A stretch of 64,000 nt of DNA from Maratus speciosus (Eukaryota; Arthropoda; Arachnida; Araneae; Salticidae): positions 1 to 64,000 of the forward strand of contig CAWVRF010001081.1 in NCBI GenBank assembly GCA_963932465.1. Reading direction: 5' to 3'. The position numbers were made by a program, and so were the translations under genes. Of the stretch, positions 38,801-51,349 are shown piece after piece (positions within the stretch are counted from its first letter, which is position 1; each line of letters opens with the position of its first letter). The notes under the pieces were generated by a model that was not told the DNA's origin, did not search any database, and was given only the letters and a program-made list of their open reading frames with translations.

Positions 38801-39056
38801 AAGGAAATGCCAGGTGGCGCCACGTGTTAGGCCAACAATGTAAACAAACAGAAACGCACGTGTTACCGATGAAAACGATATTTTAATCGATATAAACCGA
38901 TTGTTGCACAATGTAAACAAAGGAAACCAACAGAATGTAAACAAACAATGTAAACAAACAGAAACCGATTGTTGATTCGCATTCCAGTATTGTTGGAGCC
39001 CAACAAACAGATAGGTTGTTGTTATTGGATTGTTGGACAAAGAAACACCACGTGTT
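32877..39056. repeat. Domain 3 HOR copy 1 (20 units, 6,180 bp)
   Basis: Markers in order: cccaagaaac with ggttttt (32877), tgtaaaaaaacag (33188), agacc (33499), gattattgcac (33810), tagcgcc plus a 1-bp loss (34121, 310 bp), gtgttg (34431), plain (34742), gtgttg (35053), plain (35364), actata with taattgat (35675), two plain (35986, 36297), 298-bp gcagggtgg (36608), plain (36906), ttcattcg (37217), gatacg (37528), two 298-bp units (37839, 38137), two plain (38435, 38746). Confidence 0.84.
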
Positions 39057-42000
39057 ACCGATGAAAACGATATTTTAATCGATATAAACCGATTGTTGGA
39101 CAAAGTAAACAAAGGAAATGCCAGGTGGCGCCACGTGTTAGGCCAACAATGTAAACAAACAGAAACGCACGTGTTACCGATGAAAACGATATTTTAATCG
39201 ATATAAACCGATTGTTGCACAATGTAAACAAAGGAAACCAACAGAATGTAAACAAACAATGTAAACAAACAGAAACCGATTGTTGATTCGCATTCCAGTA
39301 TTGTTGGAGCCCAAGAAACAGATAGGTTTTTGTTATTGGATTGTTGGACAAAGAAACACCACGTGTTACCGATGAAAACGATATTTTAATCGATATAAAC
39401 CGATTGTTGGACAAAGTAAACAAAGGAAATGCCAGGTGGCGCCACGTGTTAGGCCAACAATGTAAAAAAACAGAAACGCACGTGTTACCGATGAAAACGA
39501 TATTTTAATCGATATAAACCGATTGTTGCACAATGTAAACAAAGGAAACCAACAGAATGTAAACAAACAATGTAAACAAACAGAAACCGATTGTTGATTC
39601 GCATTCCAGTATTGTTGGAGCCCAACAAACAGATAGGTTGTTGTTATTGGATTGTTGGACAAAGAAACACCACGTGTTACCGATGAAAACGATATTTTAA
39701 TCGATATAAACCGATTGTTGGACAAAGTAAACAAAGGAAATGCCAGGTGGCGCCACGTGTTAGGCCAACAATGTAAACAAACAGAAACGCACGTGTTACC
39801 GATGAAAACGATATTTTAATCGATATAAACCGATTGTTGCACAATGTAAACAAAGGAAACCAACAGAATGTAAACAAACAATGTAAACAAACAGAAACCG
39901 ATTGTTGATTCGCATTCCAGTATTGTTGGAGCCCAACAAACAGATAGGTTGTTGTTATTGGATTGTTGGACAAAGAAACACCACGTGTTACCGATGAAAA
40001 CGATATTTTAATCGATATAAACCGATTGTTGGACAAAGTAAACAAAGGAAATGCCAGGTGGCGCCACGTGTTAGGCCAACAATGTAAACAAACAGAAACG
40101 CACGTGTTACCGATGAAAACGATATTTTAATCGATATAAACCGATTATTGCACAATGTAAACAAAGGAAACCAACAGAATGTAAACAAACAATGTAAACA
40201 AACAGAAACCGATTGTTGATTCGCATTCCAGTATTGTTGGAGCCCAACAAACAGATAGGTTGTTGTTATTGGATTGTTGGACAAAGAAACACCACGTGTT
40301 ACCGATGAAAACGATATTTTAATCGATATAAACCGATTGTTGGACAAAGTAAACAAAGGAAATGCCAGGTAGCGCCACGTGTTAGGCCAACAATGTAAAC
40401 AAACAGAAACGCACGTGTTACCGATGAAAACGATATTTTAATCGATATAAACCGATTGTTGCACAATGTAAACAAAGGAAACCAACAGAATGTAAACAAA
40501 CAATGTAAAAAACAGAAACCGATTGTTGATTCGCATTCCAGTATTGTTGGAGCCCAACAAACAGATAGGTTGTTGTTATTGGATTGTTGGACAAAGAAAC
40601 ACCACGTGTTACCGATGAAAACGATATTTTAATCGATATAAACCGATTGTTGGACAAAGTAAACAAAGGAAATGCCAGGTGGCGCCACGTGTTAGGCCAA
40701 CAATGTAAACAAACAGAAACGCACGTGTTACCGATGAAAACGATATTTTAATCGATATAAACCGATTGTTGCACAATGTAAACAAAGGAAACCAACAGAA
40801 TGTAAACAAACAATGTAAACAAACAGAAACCGATTGTTGATTCGCATTCCAGTGTTGTTGGAGCCCAACAAACAGATAGGTTGTTGTTATTGGATTGTTG
40901 GACAAAGAAACACCACGTGTTACCGATGAAAACGATATTTTAATCGATATAAACCGATTGTTGGACAAAGTAAACAAAGGAAATGCCAGGTGGCGCCACG
41001 TGTTAGGCCAACAATGTAAACAAACAGAAACGCACGTGTTACCGATGAAAACGATATTTTAATCGATATAAACCGATTGTTGCACAATGTAAACAAAGGA
41101 AACCAACAGAATGTAAACAAACAATGTAAACAAACAGAAACCGATTGTTGATTCGCATTCCAGTATTGTTGGAGCCCAACAAACAGATAGGTTGTTGTTA
41201 TTGGATTGTTGGACAAAGAAACACCACGTGTTACCGATGAAAACTATATTTTAATCGATATAAACCGATTGTTGGACAAAGTAAACAAAGGAAATGCCAG
41301 GTGGCGCCACGTGTTAGGCCAACAATGTAAACAAACAGAAACGCACGTGTTACCGATGAAAACGATATTTTAATTGATATAAACCGATTGTTGCACAATG
41401 TAAACAAAGGAAACCAACAGAATGTAAACAAACAATGTAAACAAACAGAAACCGATTGTTGATTCGCATTCCAGTATTGTTGGAGCCCAACAAACAGATA
41501 GGTTGTTGTTATTGGATTGTTGGACAAAGAAACACCACGTGTTACCGATGAAAACGATATTTTAATCGATATAAACCGATTGTTGGACAAAGTAAACAAA
41601 GGAAATGCCAGGTGGCGCCACGTGTTAGGCCAACAATGTAAACAAACAGAAACGCACGTGTTACCGATGAAAACGATATTTTAATCGATATAAACCGATT
41701 GTTGCACAATGTAAACAAAGGAAACCAACAGAATGTAAACAAACAATGTAAACAAACAGAAACCGATTGTTGATTCGCATTCCAGTATTGTTGGAGCCCA
41801 ACAAACAGATAGGTTGTTGTTATTGGATTGTTGGACAAAGAAACACCACGTGTTACCGATGAAAACGATATTTTAATCGATATAAACCGATTGTTGGACA
41901 AAGTAAACAAAGGAAATGCCAGGTGGCGCCACGTGTTAGGCCAACAATGTAAACAAACAGAAACGCACGTGTTACCGATGAAAACGATATTTTAATCGAT

Positions 42001-44018
42001 ATAAACCGATTGTTGCACAATGTAAACAAAGGAAACCAACAGAATGTAAACAAACAATGTAAACAAACAGAAACCGATTGTTGATTCGCATTCCAGTATT
42101 GTTGGAGCCCAACAAACAGATAGGTTGTTGTTATTGGATTGTTGGACAAAGAAACACCACGTGTTACCGATGAAAACGATATTTTAATCGATATAAACCG
42201 ATTGTTGGACAAAGTAAACAAAGGAAATGCAGGGTGGCGCCACGTGTTAGGCCAACAATGTAAACAAACAGAAACGCACGTGTTACCGATGAAAACGATA
42301 TTTTAATCGATATAAACCGATTGTTGCACAATGTAAACAAAGGAAACCAACAGAATGTAAACAAACAGAAACCGATTGTTGATTCGCATTCCAGTATTGT
42401 TGGAGCCCAACAAACAGATAGGTTGTTGTTATTGGATTGTTGGACAAAGAAACACCACGTGTTACCGATGAAAACGATATTTTAATCGATATAAACCGAT
42501 TGTTGGACAAAGTAAACAAAGGAAATGCCAGGTGGCGCCACGTGTTAGGCCAACAATGTAAACAAACAGAAACGCACGTGTTACCGATGAAAACGATATT
42601 TTAATGGATATAAACCGATTGTTGCACAATGTAAACAAAGGAAACCAACAGAATGTAAACAAACAATGTAAACAAACAGAAACCGATTGTTGATTCGCAT
42701 TCCAGTATTGTTCGAGCCCAACAAACAGATAGGTTGTTGTTATTGGATTGTTGGACAAAGAAACACCACGTGTTACCGATGAAAACGATATTTTAATCGA
42801 TATAAACCGATTGTTGGACAAAGTAAACAAAGGAAATGCCAGGTGGCGCCACGTGTTAGGCCAACAATGTAAACAAACAGAAACGCACGTGTTACCGATG
42901 AAAACGATATTTTAATCGATATAAACCGATTGTTGCACAATGTAAACAAAGGAAACCAACAGAATGTAAACAAACAATGTAAACAAACAGAAACCGATTG
43001 TTGATTCGCATTCCAGTATTGTTGGAGCCCAACAAACAGATAGGTTGTTGTTATTGGATTGTTGGACAAAGAAACACCACGTGTTACCGATGAAAACGAT
43101 ATTTTAATCGATATAAACCGATTGTTGGACAAAGTAAACAAAGGAAATGCCAGGTGGCGCCACGTGTTAGGCCAACAATGTAAACAAACAGAAACGCACG
43201 TGTTACCGATGAAAACGATATTTTAATCGATATAAACCGATTGTTGCACAATGTAAACAAAGGAAACCAACAGAATGTAAACAAACAATGTAAACAAACA
43301 GAAACCGATTGTTGATTCGCATTCCAGTATTGTTGGAGCCCAACAAACAGATAGGTTGTTGTTATTGGATTGTTGGACAAAGAAACACCACGTGTTACCG
43401 ATGAAAACGATATTTTAATCGATATAAACCGATTGTTGGACAAAGTAAACAAAGGAAATGCCAGGTGGCGCCACGTGTTAGGCCAACAATGTAAACAAAC
43501 AGAAACGCACGTGTTACCGATGAAAACGATATTTTAATCGATATAAACCGATTGTGTCACAATGTAAACAAAGGAAACCAACAGAATGTAAACAAACAAT
43601 GTAAACAAACAGAAACCGATTGTTGATTCGCATTCCAGTATTGTTGAAGCCCAACAAACAGATAGGTTGTTGTTATTGGATTGTTGGACAAAGAAACACC
43701 ACGTGTTACCGATGAAAACGATATTTTAATCGATATAAACCGATTGTTGGACAAAGTAAACAAAGGAAATGCCAGGTGGCGCCACGTGTTAGGCCAACAA
43801 TGTAAACAAACAGAAACGCACGTGTTACCGATGAAAACGATATTTTAATCGATATAAACCGATTGTTGCACAATGTAAACAAAGGAAACCAACAGAATGT
43901 AAACAAACAATGTAAACAAACAGAAACCGATTGTTGATTCGCATTCCAGTATTGTTGGAGCCCAACAAACAGATAGGTTGTTGTTATTGGATTGTTGGAC
44001 AAAGAAACACCACGTGTT
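39057..44018. repeat. Domain 3 HOR copy 2 (16 units, 4,962 bp)
   Basis: The markers repeat copy 1: cccaagaaac/ggttttt (39057), tgtaaaaaaacag (39368), plain (39679), gattattgcac (39990), tagcgcc 310 bp (40301), gtgttg (40611), plain (40922), actata/taattgat (41233), two plain, 298-bp gcagggtgg (42166), taatggat/tcgagccc (42464), two plain, gattgtgtcac/gttgaagccc (43397), plain (43708). Relative to copy 1 it lacks one gtgttg-plain pair and the three units before 38435. Confidence 0.84.
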
Positions 44019-47000
44019 ACAGATGAAAACGATATTTTAATCGATATAAACCGATTGTTGGACAAAGTAAACAAAGGAAATGCCAGGTGGCGCCACGTGT
44101 TAGGCCAACAATGTAAACAAACAGAAACGCACGTGTTACCGATGAAAACGATATTTTAATCGATATAAACCGATTGTTGCACAATGTAAACAAAGGAAAC
44201 CAACAGAATGTAAACAAACAATGTAAACAAACAGAAACCGATTGTTGATTCGCATTCCAGTATTGTTGGAGCCCAACAAACAGATAGGTTGTTGTTATTG
44301 GATTGTTGGACAAAGAAACACCACGTGTTACCGATGAAAACGATATTTTAATCGATATAAACCGATTGTTGGACAAAGTAAACAAAGGAAATGCCAGGTG
44401 GCGCCACGTGTTAGGCCAACAATGTAAACAAACAGAAACGCACGTGTTACCGATGAAAACGATATTTTAATCGATATAAACCGATTATTGCACAATGTAA
44501 ACAAAGGAAACCAACAGAATGTAAACAAACAATGTAAACAAACAGAAACCGATTGTTGATTCGCATTCCAGTATTGTTGGAGCCCAACAAACAGATAGGT
44601 TGTTGTTATTGGATTGTTGGACAAAGAAACACCACGTGTTACCGATGAAAACGATATTTTAATCGATATAAACCGATTGTTGGACAAAGTAAACAAAGGA
44701 AATGCCAGGTAGCGCCACGTGTTAGGCCAACAATGTAAACAAACAGAAACGCACGTGTTACCGATGAAAACGATATTTTAATCGATATAAACCGATTGTT
44801 GCACAATGTAAACAAAGGAAACCAACAGAATGTAAACAAACAATGTAAACAAACAGAAACCGATTGTTGATTCGCATTCCAGTATTGTTGGAGCCCAACA
44901 AACAGATAGGTTGTTGTTATTGGATTGTTGGACAAAGAAACACCACGTCTTACCGATGAAAACGATATTTTAATCGATATAAACCGATTGTTGGACAAAG
45001 TAAACAAAGGAAATGCCAGGTGGCGCCACGTGTTAGGCCAACAATGTAAACAAACAGAAACGCACGTGTTACCGATGAAAACGATATTTTAATTGATATA
45101 AACCGATTGTTGCACAATGTAAACAAAGGAAACCAACAGAATGTAAACAAACAATGTAAACAAACAGAAACCGATTGTTGATTCGCATTCCAGTATTGTT
45201 GGAGCCCAACAAACAGATAGGTTGTTGTTATTGGATTGTTGGACAAAGAAACACCACGTGTTACCGATGAAAACGATATTTTAATCGATATAAACCGATT
45301 GTTGGACAAAGTAAACAAAGGAAATGCCAGGTGGCGCCACGTGTTAGGCCAACAATGTAAACAAACAGAAACGCACGTGTTACCGATGAAAACGATATTT
45401 TAATCGATATAAACCGATTGTTGCACAATGTAAACAAAGGAAACCAACAGAATGTAAACAAACAATGTAAACAAACAGAAACCGATTGTTGATTCGCATT
45501 CCAGTATTGTTGGAGCCCAACAAACAGATAGGTTGTTGTTATTGGATTGTTGGACAAAGAAACACCACGTGTTACCGATGAAAACGATATTTTAATCGAT
45601 ATAAACCGATTGTTGGACAAAGTAAACAAAGGAAATGCCAGGTGGCGCCACGTGTTAGGCCAACAATGTAAACAAACAGAAACGCACGTGTTACCGATGA
45701 AAACGATATTTTAATCGATATAAACCGATTGTTGCACAATGTAAACAAAGGAAACCAACAGAATGTAAACAAACAATGTAAACAAACAGAAACCGATTGT
45801 TGATTCGCATTCCAGTATTGTTGGAGCCCAACAAACAGATAGGTTGTTGTTATTGGATTGTTGGACAAAGAAACACCACGTGTTACCGATGAAAACGATA
45901 TTTTAATCGATATAAACCGATTGTTGGACAAAGTAAACAAAGGAAATGCAGGGTGGCGCCACGTGTTAGGCCAACAATGTAAACAAACAGAAACGCACGT
46001 GTTACCGATGAAAACGATATTTTAATCGATATAAACCGATTGTTGCACAATGTAAACAAAGGAAACCAACAGAATGTAAACAAACAGAAACCGATTGTTG
46101 ATTCGCATTCCAGTATTGTTGGAGCCCAACAAACAGATAGGTTGTTGTTATTGGATTGTTGGACAAAGAAACACCACGTATTACCGATGAAAACGATATT
46201 TTAATCGATATAAACCGATTGTTGGACAAAGTAAACAAAGGAAATGCCAGGTGGCGCCACGTGTTAGGCCAACAATGTAAACAAACAGAAACGCACGTGT
46301 TACCGATGAAAACGATATTTTAATCGATATAAACCGATTGTTGCACAATGTAAACAAAGGAAACCAACAGAATGTAAACAAACAATGTAAACAAACAGAA
46401 ACCGATTGTTGATTCGCATTCCAGTATTGTTCGAGCCCAACAAACAGATAGGTTGTTGTTATTGGATTGTTGGACAAAGAAACACCACGTGTTACCGATG
46501 AAAACGATATTTTAATCGATATAAACCGATTGTTGGACAAAGTAAACAAAGGAAATGCCAGGTGGCGCCACGTGTTAGGCCAACAATGTAAACAAACAGA
46601 AACGCACGTGTTACCGATGAAAACGATATTTTAATCGATATAAACCGATTGTTGCACAATGTAAACAAAGGAAACCAACAGAATGTAAACAAACAATGTA
46701 AACAAACAGAAACCGATTGTTGATTCGCATTCCAGTATTGTTGGAGCCCAACAAACAGATAGGTTGTTGTTATTGGATTGTTGGACAAAGAAACACCACG
46801 TGTTACCGATGAAAACGATATTTTAATCGATATAAACCGATTGTTGGACAAAGTAAACAAAGGAAATGCCAGGTGGCGCCACGTGTTAGGCCAACAATGT
46901 AAACAAACAGAAACGCACGTGTTACCGATGAAAACGATATTTTAATCGATATAAACCGATTGTTGCACAATGTAAACAAAGGAAACCAACAGAATGTAAA

Positions 47001-48359
47001 CAAACAATGTAAACAAACAGAAACCGATTGTTGATTCGCATTCCAGTATTGTTGGAGCCCAACAAACAGATAGGTTGTTGTTATTGGATTGTTGGACAAA
47101 GAAACACCACGTGTTACCGATGAAAACGATATTTTAATCGATATAAACCGATTGTTGGACAAAGTAAACAAAGGAAATGCCAGGTGGCGCCACGTGTTAG
47201 GCCAACAATGTAAACAAACAGAAACGCACGTGTTACCGATGAAAACGATATTTTAATCGATATAAACCGATTGTTGCACAATGTAAACAAAGGAAACCAA
47301 CAGAATGTAAACAAACAATGTAAACAAACAGAAACCGATTGTTGATTCGCATTCCAGTATTGTTGGAGCCCAACAAACAGATAGGTTGTTGTTATTGGAT
47401 TGTTGGACAAAGAAACACCACGTGTTACCGATGAAAACGATATTTTAATCGATATAAACCGATTGTTGGACAAAGTAAACAAAGGAAATGCCAGGTGGCG
47501 CCACGTGTTAGGCCAACAATGTAAACAAACAGAAACGCACGTGTTACCGATGAAAACGATATTTTAATCGATATAAACCGATTGTGTCACAATGTAAACA
47601 AAGGAAACCAACAGAATGTAAACAAACAATGTAAACAAACAGAAACCGATTGTTGATTCGCATTCCAGTATTGTTGAAGCCCAACAAACAGATAGGTTGT
47701 TGTTATTGGATTGTTGGACAAAGAAACACCACGTGTTACCGATGAAAACGATATTTTAATCGATATAAACCGATTGTTGGACAAAGTAAACAAAGGAAAT
47801 GCCAGGTGGCGCCACGTGTTAGGCCAACAATGTAAACAAACAGAAACGCACGTGTTACCGATGAAAACGATATTTTAATCGATATAAACCGATTGTTGCA
47901 CAATGTAAACAAAGGAAACCAACAGAATGTAAACAAACAATGTAAACAAACAGAAACCGATTGTTGATTCGCATTCCAGTATTGTTGGAGCCCAACAAAC
48001 AGATAGGTTGTTGTTATTGGATTGTTGGACAAAGAAACACCACGTGTTACCGATGAAAACGATATTTTAATCGATATAAACCGATTGTTGGACAAAGTAA
48101 ACAAAGGAAATGCCAGGTGGCGCCACGTGTTAGGCCAACAATGTAAACAAACAGAAACGCACGTGTTACCGATGAAAACGATATTTTAATCGATATAAAC
48201 CGATTGTTGCACAATGTAAACAAAGGAAACCAACAGAATGTAAACAAACAATGTAAACAAACAGAAACCGATTGTTGATTCGCATTCCAGTATTGTTGGA
48301 GCCCAACAAACAGATAGGTTGTTGTTATTGGATTGTTGGACAAAGAAACACCACGTGTT
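44019..48359. repeat. Domain 3 HOR copy 3 (14 units)
   Basis: It begins with a cagatg unit (44019) in place of the tgtaaaaaaacag region. It continues with gattattgcac (44330), tagcgcc (44641, here the full 311 bp), cacgtctt and taattgat (44952), two plain, 298-bp gcagggtgg (45885), cacgtatt/tcgagccc (46183), three plain, gtgtcac/gttgaagccc (47427), two plain (47738, 48049). The tagcgcc unit lacks the 1-bp loss seen in the other copies, so it may keep the older state. Confidence 0.82.
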
Positions 48360-51157
48360 ACCGATGAAAACGATATTTTAATCGATATAAACCGATTGTT
48401 GGACAAAGTAAACAAAGGAAATGCCAGGTGGCGCCACGTGTTAGGCCAACAATGTAAACAAACAGAAACGCACGTGTTACCGATGAAAACGATATTTTAA
48501 TTGATATAAACCGATTGTTGCACAATGTAAACAAAGGAAACCAACAGAATGTAAACAAACAATGTAAACAAACAGAAACCGATTGTTGATTCGCATTCCA
48601 GTATTGTTGGAGACCAACAAACAGATAGGTTGTTGTTATTGGATTGTTGGACAAAGAAACACCACGTGTAACCGATGAAAACGATATTTTAATCGGTATA
48701 AACCGATTGTTGGACAAAGTAAACAAAGGAAATGCCAGGTGGCGCCACGTGTTAGGCCAACAATGTAAACAAACAGAAACGCACTTGTTACCGATGAAAA
48801 CGATATTTTAATCGATATAAACCGATTGTTGCACAATGTAAACAAAGGAAACCAACAGAATGTAAACAAACACTGTAAACAAAAAGAAACCGATTGTTGA
48901 TTCGCATTCCAGTATTGTTGGAGCCCAACAAACAGATAGGTTGTTGTTATTGGATTGTTGGACAAAGAAACACCACGTGTTACCGATGAAAACGATATTT
49001 TAATCGATATAAACCGATTGTTGGACAAAGTAAACAAAGGAAATGCCAGGTGGCGCCACGTGTTAGGCCAACAATGTAAACAAACAGAAACGCACGTGTT
49101 ACCGATGAAAACGATATTTTAATCGATATAAACCGATTGTTGCACAATGTAAACAAAGGAAACCAACAGAATGTAAACAAACAATGTAAACAAACAGAAA
49201 CCGATTGTTGATTCGCATTCCAGTATTGTTGGAGCCCAACAAACAGATAGGTTGTTGTTATTGGATTGTTGGACAAAGAAACACCACGTGTTACCGATGA
49301 AAACGATATTTTAATCGATATAAACCGATTGTTGGACAAAGTAAACAAAGGAAATGCCAGGTGGCGCCACGTGTTAGGCCAACAATGTAAACAAACAGAA
49401 ACGCACGTGTTACCGATGAAAACGATATTTTAATCGATATAAACCGATTGTTGCACAATGTAAACAAAGGAAACCAACAGAATGTAAACAAACAATGTAA
49501 ACAAACAGAAACCGATTGTTGATTCGCATTCCAGTATTGTTGGAGCCCAACAAACAGATAGGTTGTTGTTATTGGATTGTTGGACAAAGAAACACCACGT
49601 GTTACCGATGAAAAGGATATTTTAATCGATATAAACCGATTGTTGGACAAAGTAAACAAAGGAAATGCCAGGTGGCGCCACGTGTTAGGCCAACAATGTA
49701 AACAAACAGAAACGCACGTGTTACCGATGAAAACGATATTTTAATCGATATAAACCGATTGTTGCACAATGTAAACAAAGGAAACCAACAGAATGTAAAC
49801 AAACAATGTAAACAAACAGAAACCGATTGTTGATTCGCATTCCAGTATTGTTGGAGCCCAACAAACAGATAGGTTCTTGTTATTGGATTGTTGGACAAAG
49901 AAACACCACGTGTTACCGATGAAAACGATATTTTAATCGATATAAACCGATTGTTGGACAAAGTAAACAAAGGAAATGCCAGGTGGCGCCACGTGTTAGG
50001 CCAACAATGTAAACAAACAGAAACGCACGTGTTACCGATGAAAACGATATTTTAATCGATATAAACCGATTGTTGCACAATGTAAACAAAGGAAACCAAC
50101 AGAATGTAAACAAACAATGTAAACAAACAGAAACCGATTGTTGATTCGCATTCCAGTATTGTTGGAGCCCAACAAACAGATAGGTTGTTGTTATTGGATT
50201 GTTGGACAAAGAAACACCACGTGTTACCGATGAAAACGATATTTTAATCGATATAAACCGATTGTTGGACAAAGTAAACAAAGGAAATGCCAGGTTGCGC
50301 CACGTGTTAGGCCAACAATGTAAACAAACAGAAACGCACGTGTTACCGATGAAAACGATATTTTAATCGATATAAACCGATTGTTGCACAATGTAAACAA
50401 AGGAAACCAACAGAATGTAAACAAACAATGTAAACAAACAGAAACCGATTGTTGATTCGCATTACAGTATTGTTGGAGCCCAACAAACAGATAGGTTGTT
50501 GTTATTGGATTGTTGGACAAAGAAACACCACGTGTTACCGATGAAAACGATATTTTAATCGATATAAACCGATTGTTGGACAAAGTAAACAAAGGAAATG
50601 CCAGGTGGCGCCACGTGTTAGGCCAACAATGTAAACAAACAGAAACGCACGTGTTACCGATGAAAACGATATTTTAATCGATATAAACCGATTGTTGCAC
50701 AATGTAAAAAAGGAAACCAACAGAATGTAAACAAACAATGTAAACAAACAGAAACCGATTGTTGATTCGCATTCCAGTATTGTTGGAGCCCAACAAACAG
50801 ATAGGTTGTTGTTATTGGATTGTTGGACAAAGAAACACCACGTGTTACCGATGAAAACGATATTTTAATCGATATAAACCGATTGTTGGACAAAGTAAAC
50901 AAAGGAAATGCCAGGTGGCGCCACGTGTTAGGCCAACAATGTAAACAAACAGAAACGCACGTGTTACCGATGAAAACGATATTTTAATCGATATAAACCG
51001 ATTGTGTCACAATGTAAACAAAGGAAACCAACAGAATGTAAACAAACAATGTAAACAAACAGAAACCGATTGTTGATTCGCATTCCAGTATTGTTGGAGC
51101 CCAACAAACAGATAGGTTGTTGTTATTGGATTGTTGGACAAAGAAACACCACGTGTT
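48360..51157. repeat. Irregular domain 4, left part (9 units)
   Basis: This stretch shows no clear HOR and many private substitutions: taattgat and agacc (48360), a heavily changed unit at 48671 (cggtataaacc, cacttg, cactgtaaac, aaaaagaaacc), aaaaggatatt (49604), a lone gttcttg before 49915, caggttgcgcc and attacagt (50226), a 1-bp loss at aatgtaaaaaagg (50537, 310 bp), and gtgtcac (50847). Its higher divergence fits an older, less homogenised part of the array. Confidence 0.8.
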
Positions 51158-51349
51158 ACCGATGAAAACGATATTTTAATCGATATAAACCGATTGTTGC
51201 ACAATGTAAAGAAAGGAAACCAACAGAATGTAAACAAACAATGTAAACAAACAGAAACCGATTGTTGATTCGCATTCCAGTATTGTTGGAGCCCAACAAA
51301 CAGATAGGTTGTTGTTATTGGATTGTTGGACAAAGAAACACCACGTGTT
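51158..51349. repeat. B-only satellite unit (192 bp, subunit A deleted)
   Basis: After the terminal CACGTG of the previous B, the sequence goes straight into a second B subunit (gattgttgcacaatg with a private gtaaagaaagg). Exactly 119 bp, one whole A, is missing. This is the product expected from unequal exchange between the near-identical A and B starts, and is the reciprocal of the A-A-B class. Confidence 0.95.
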
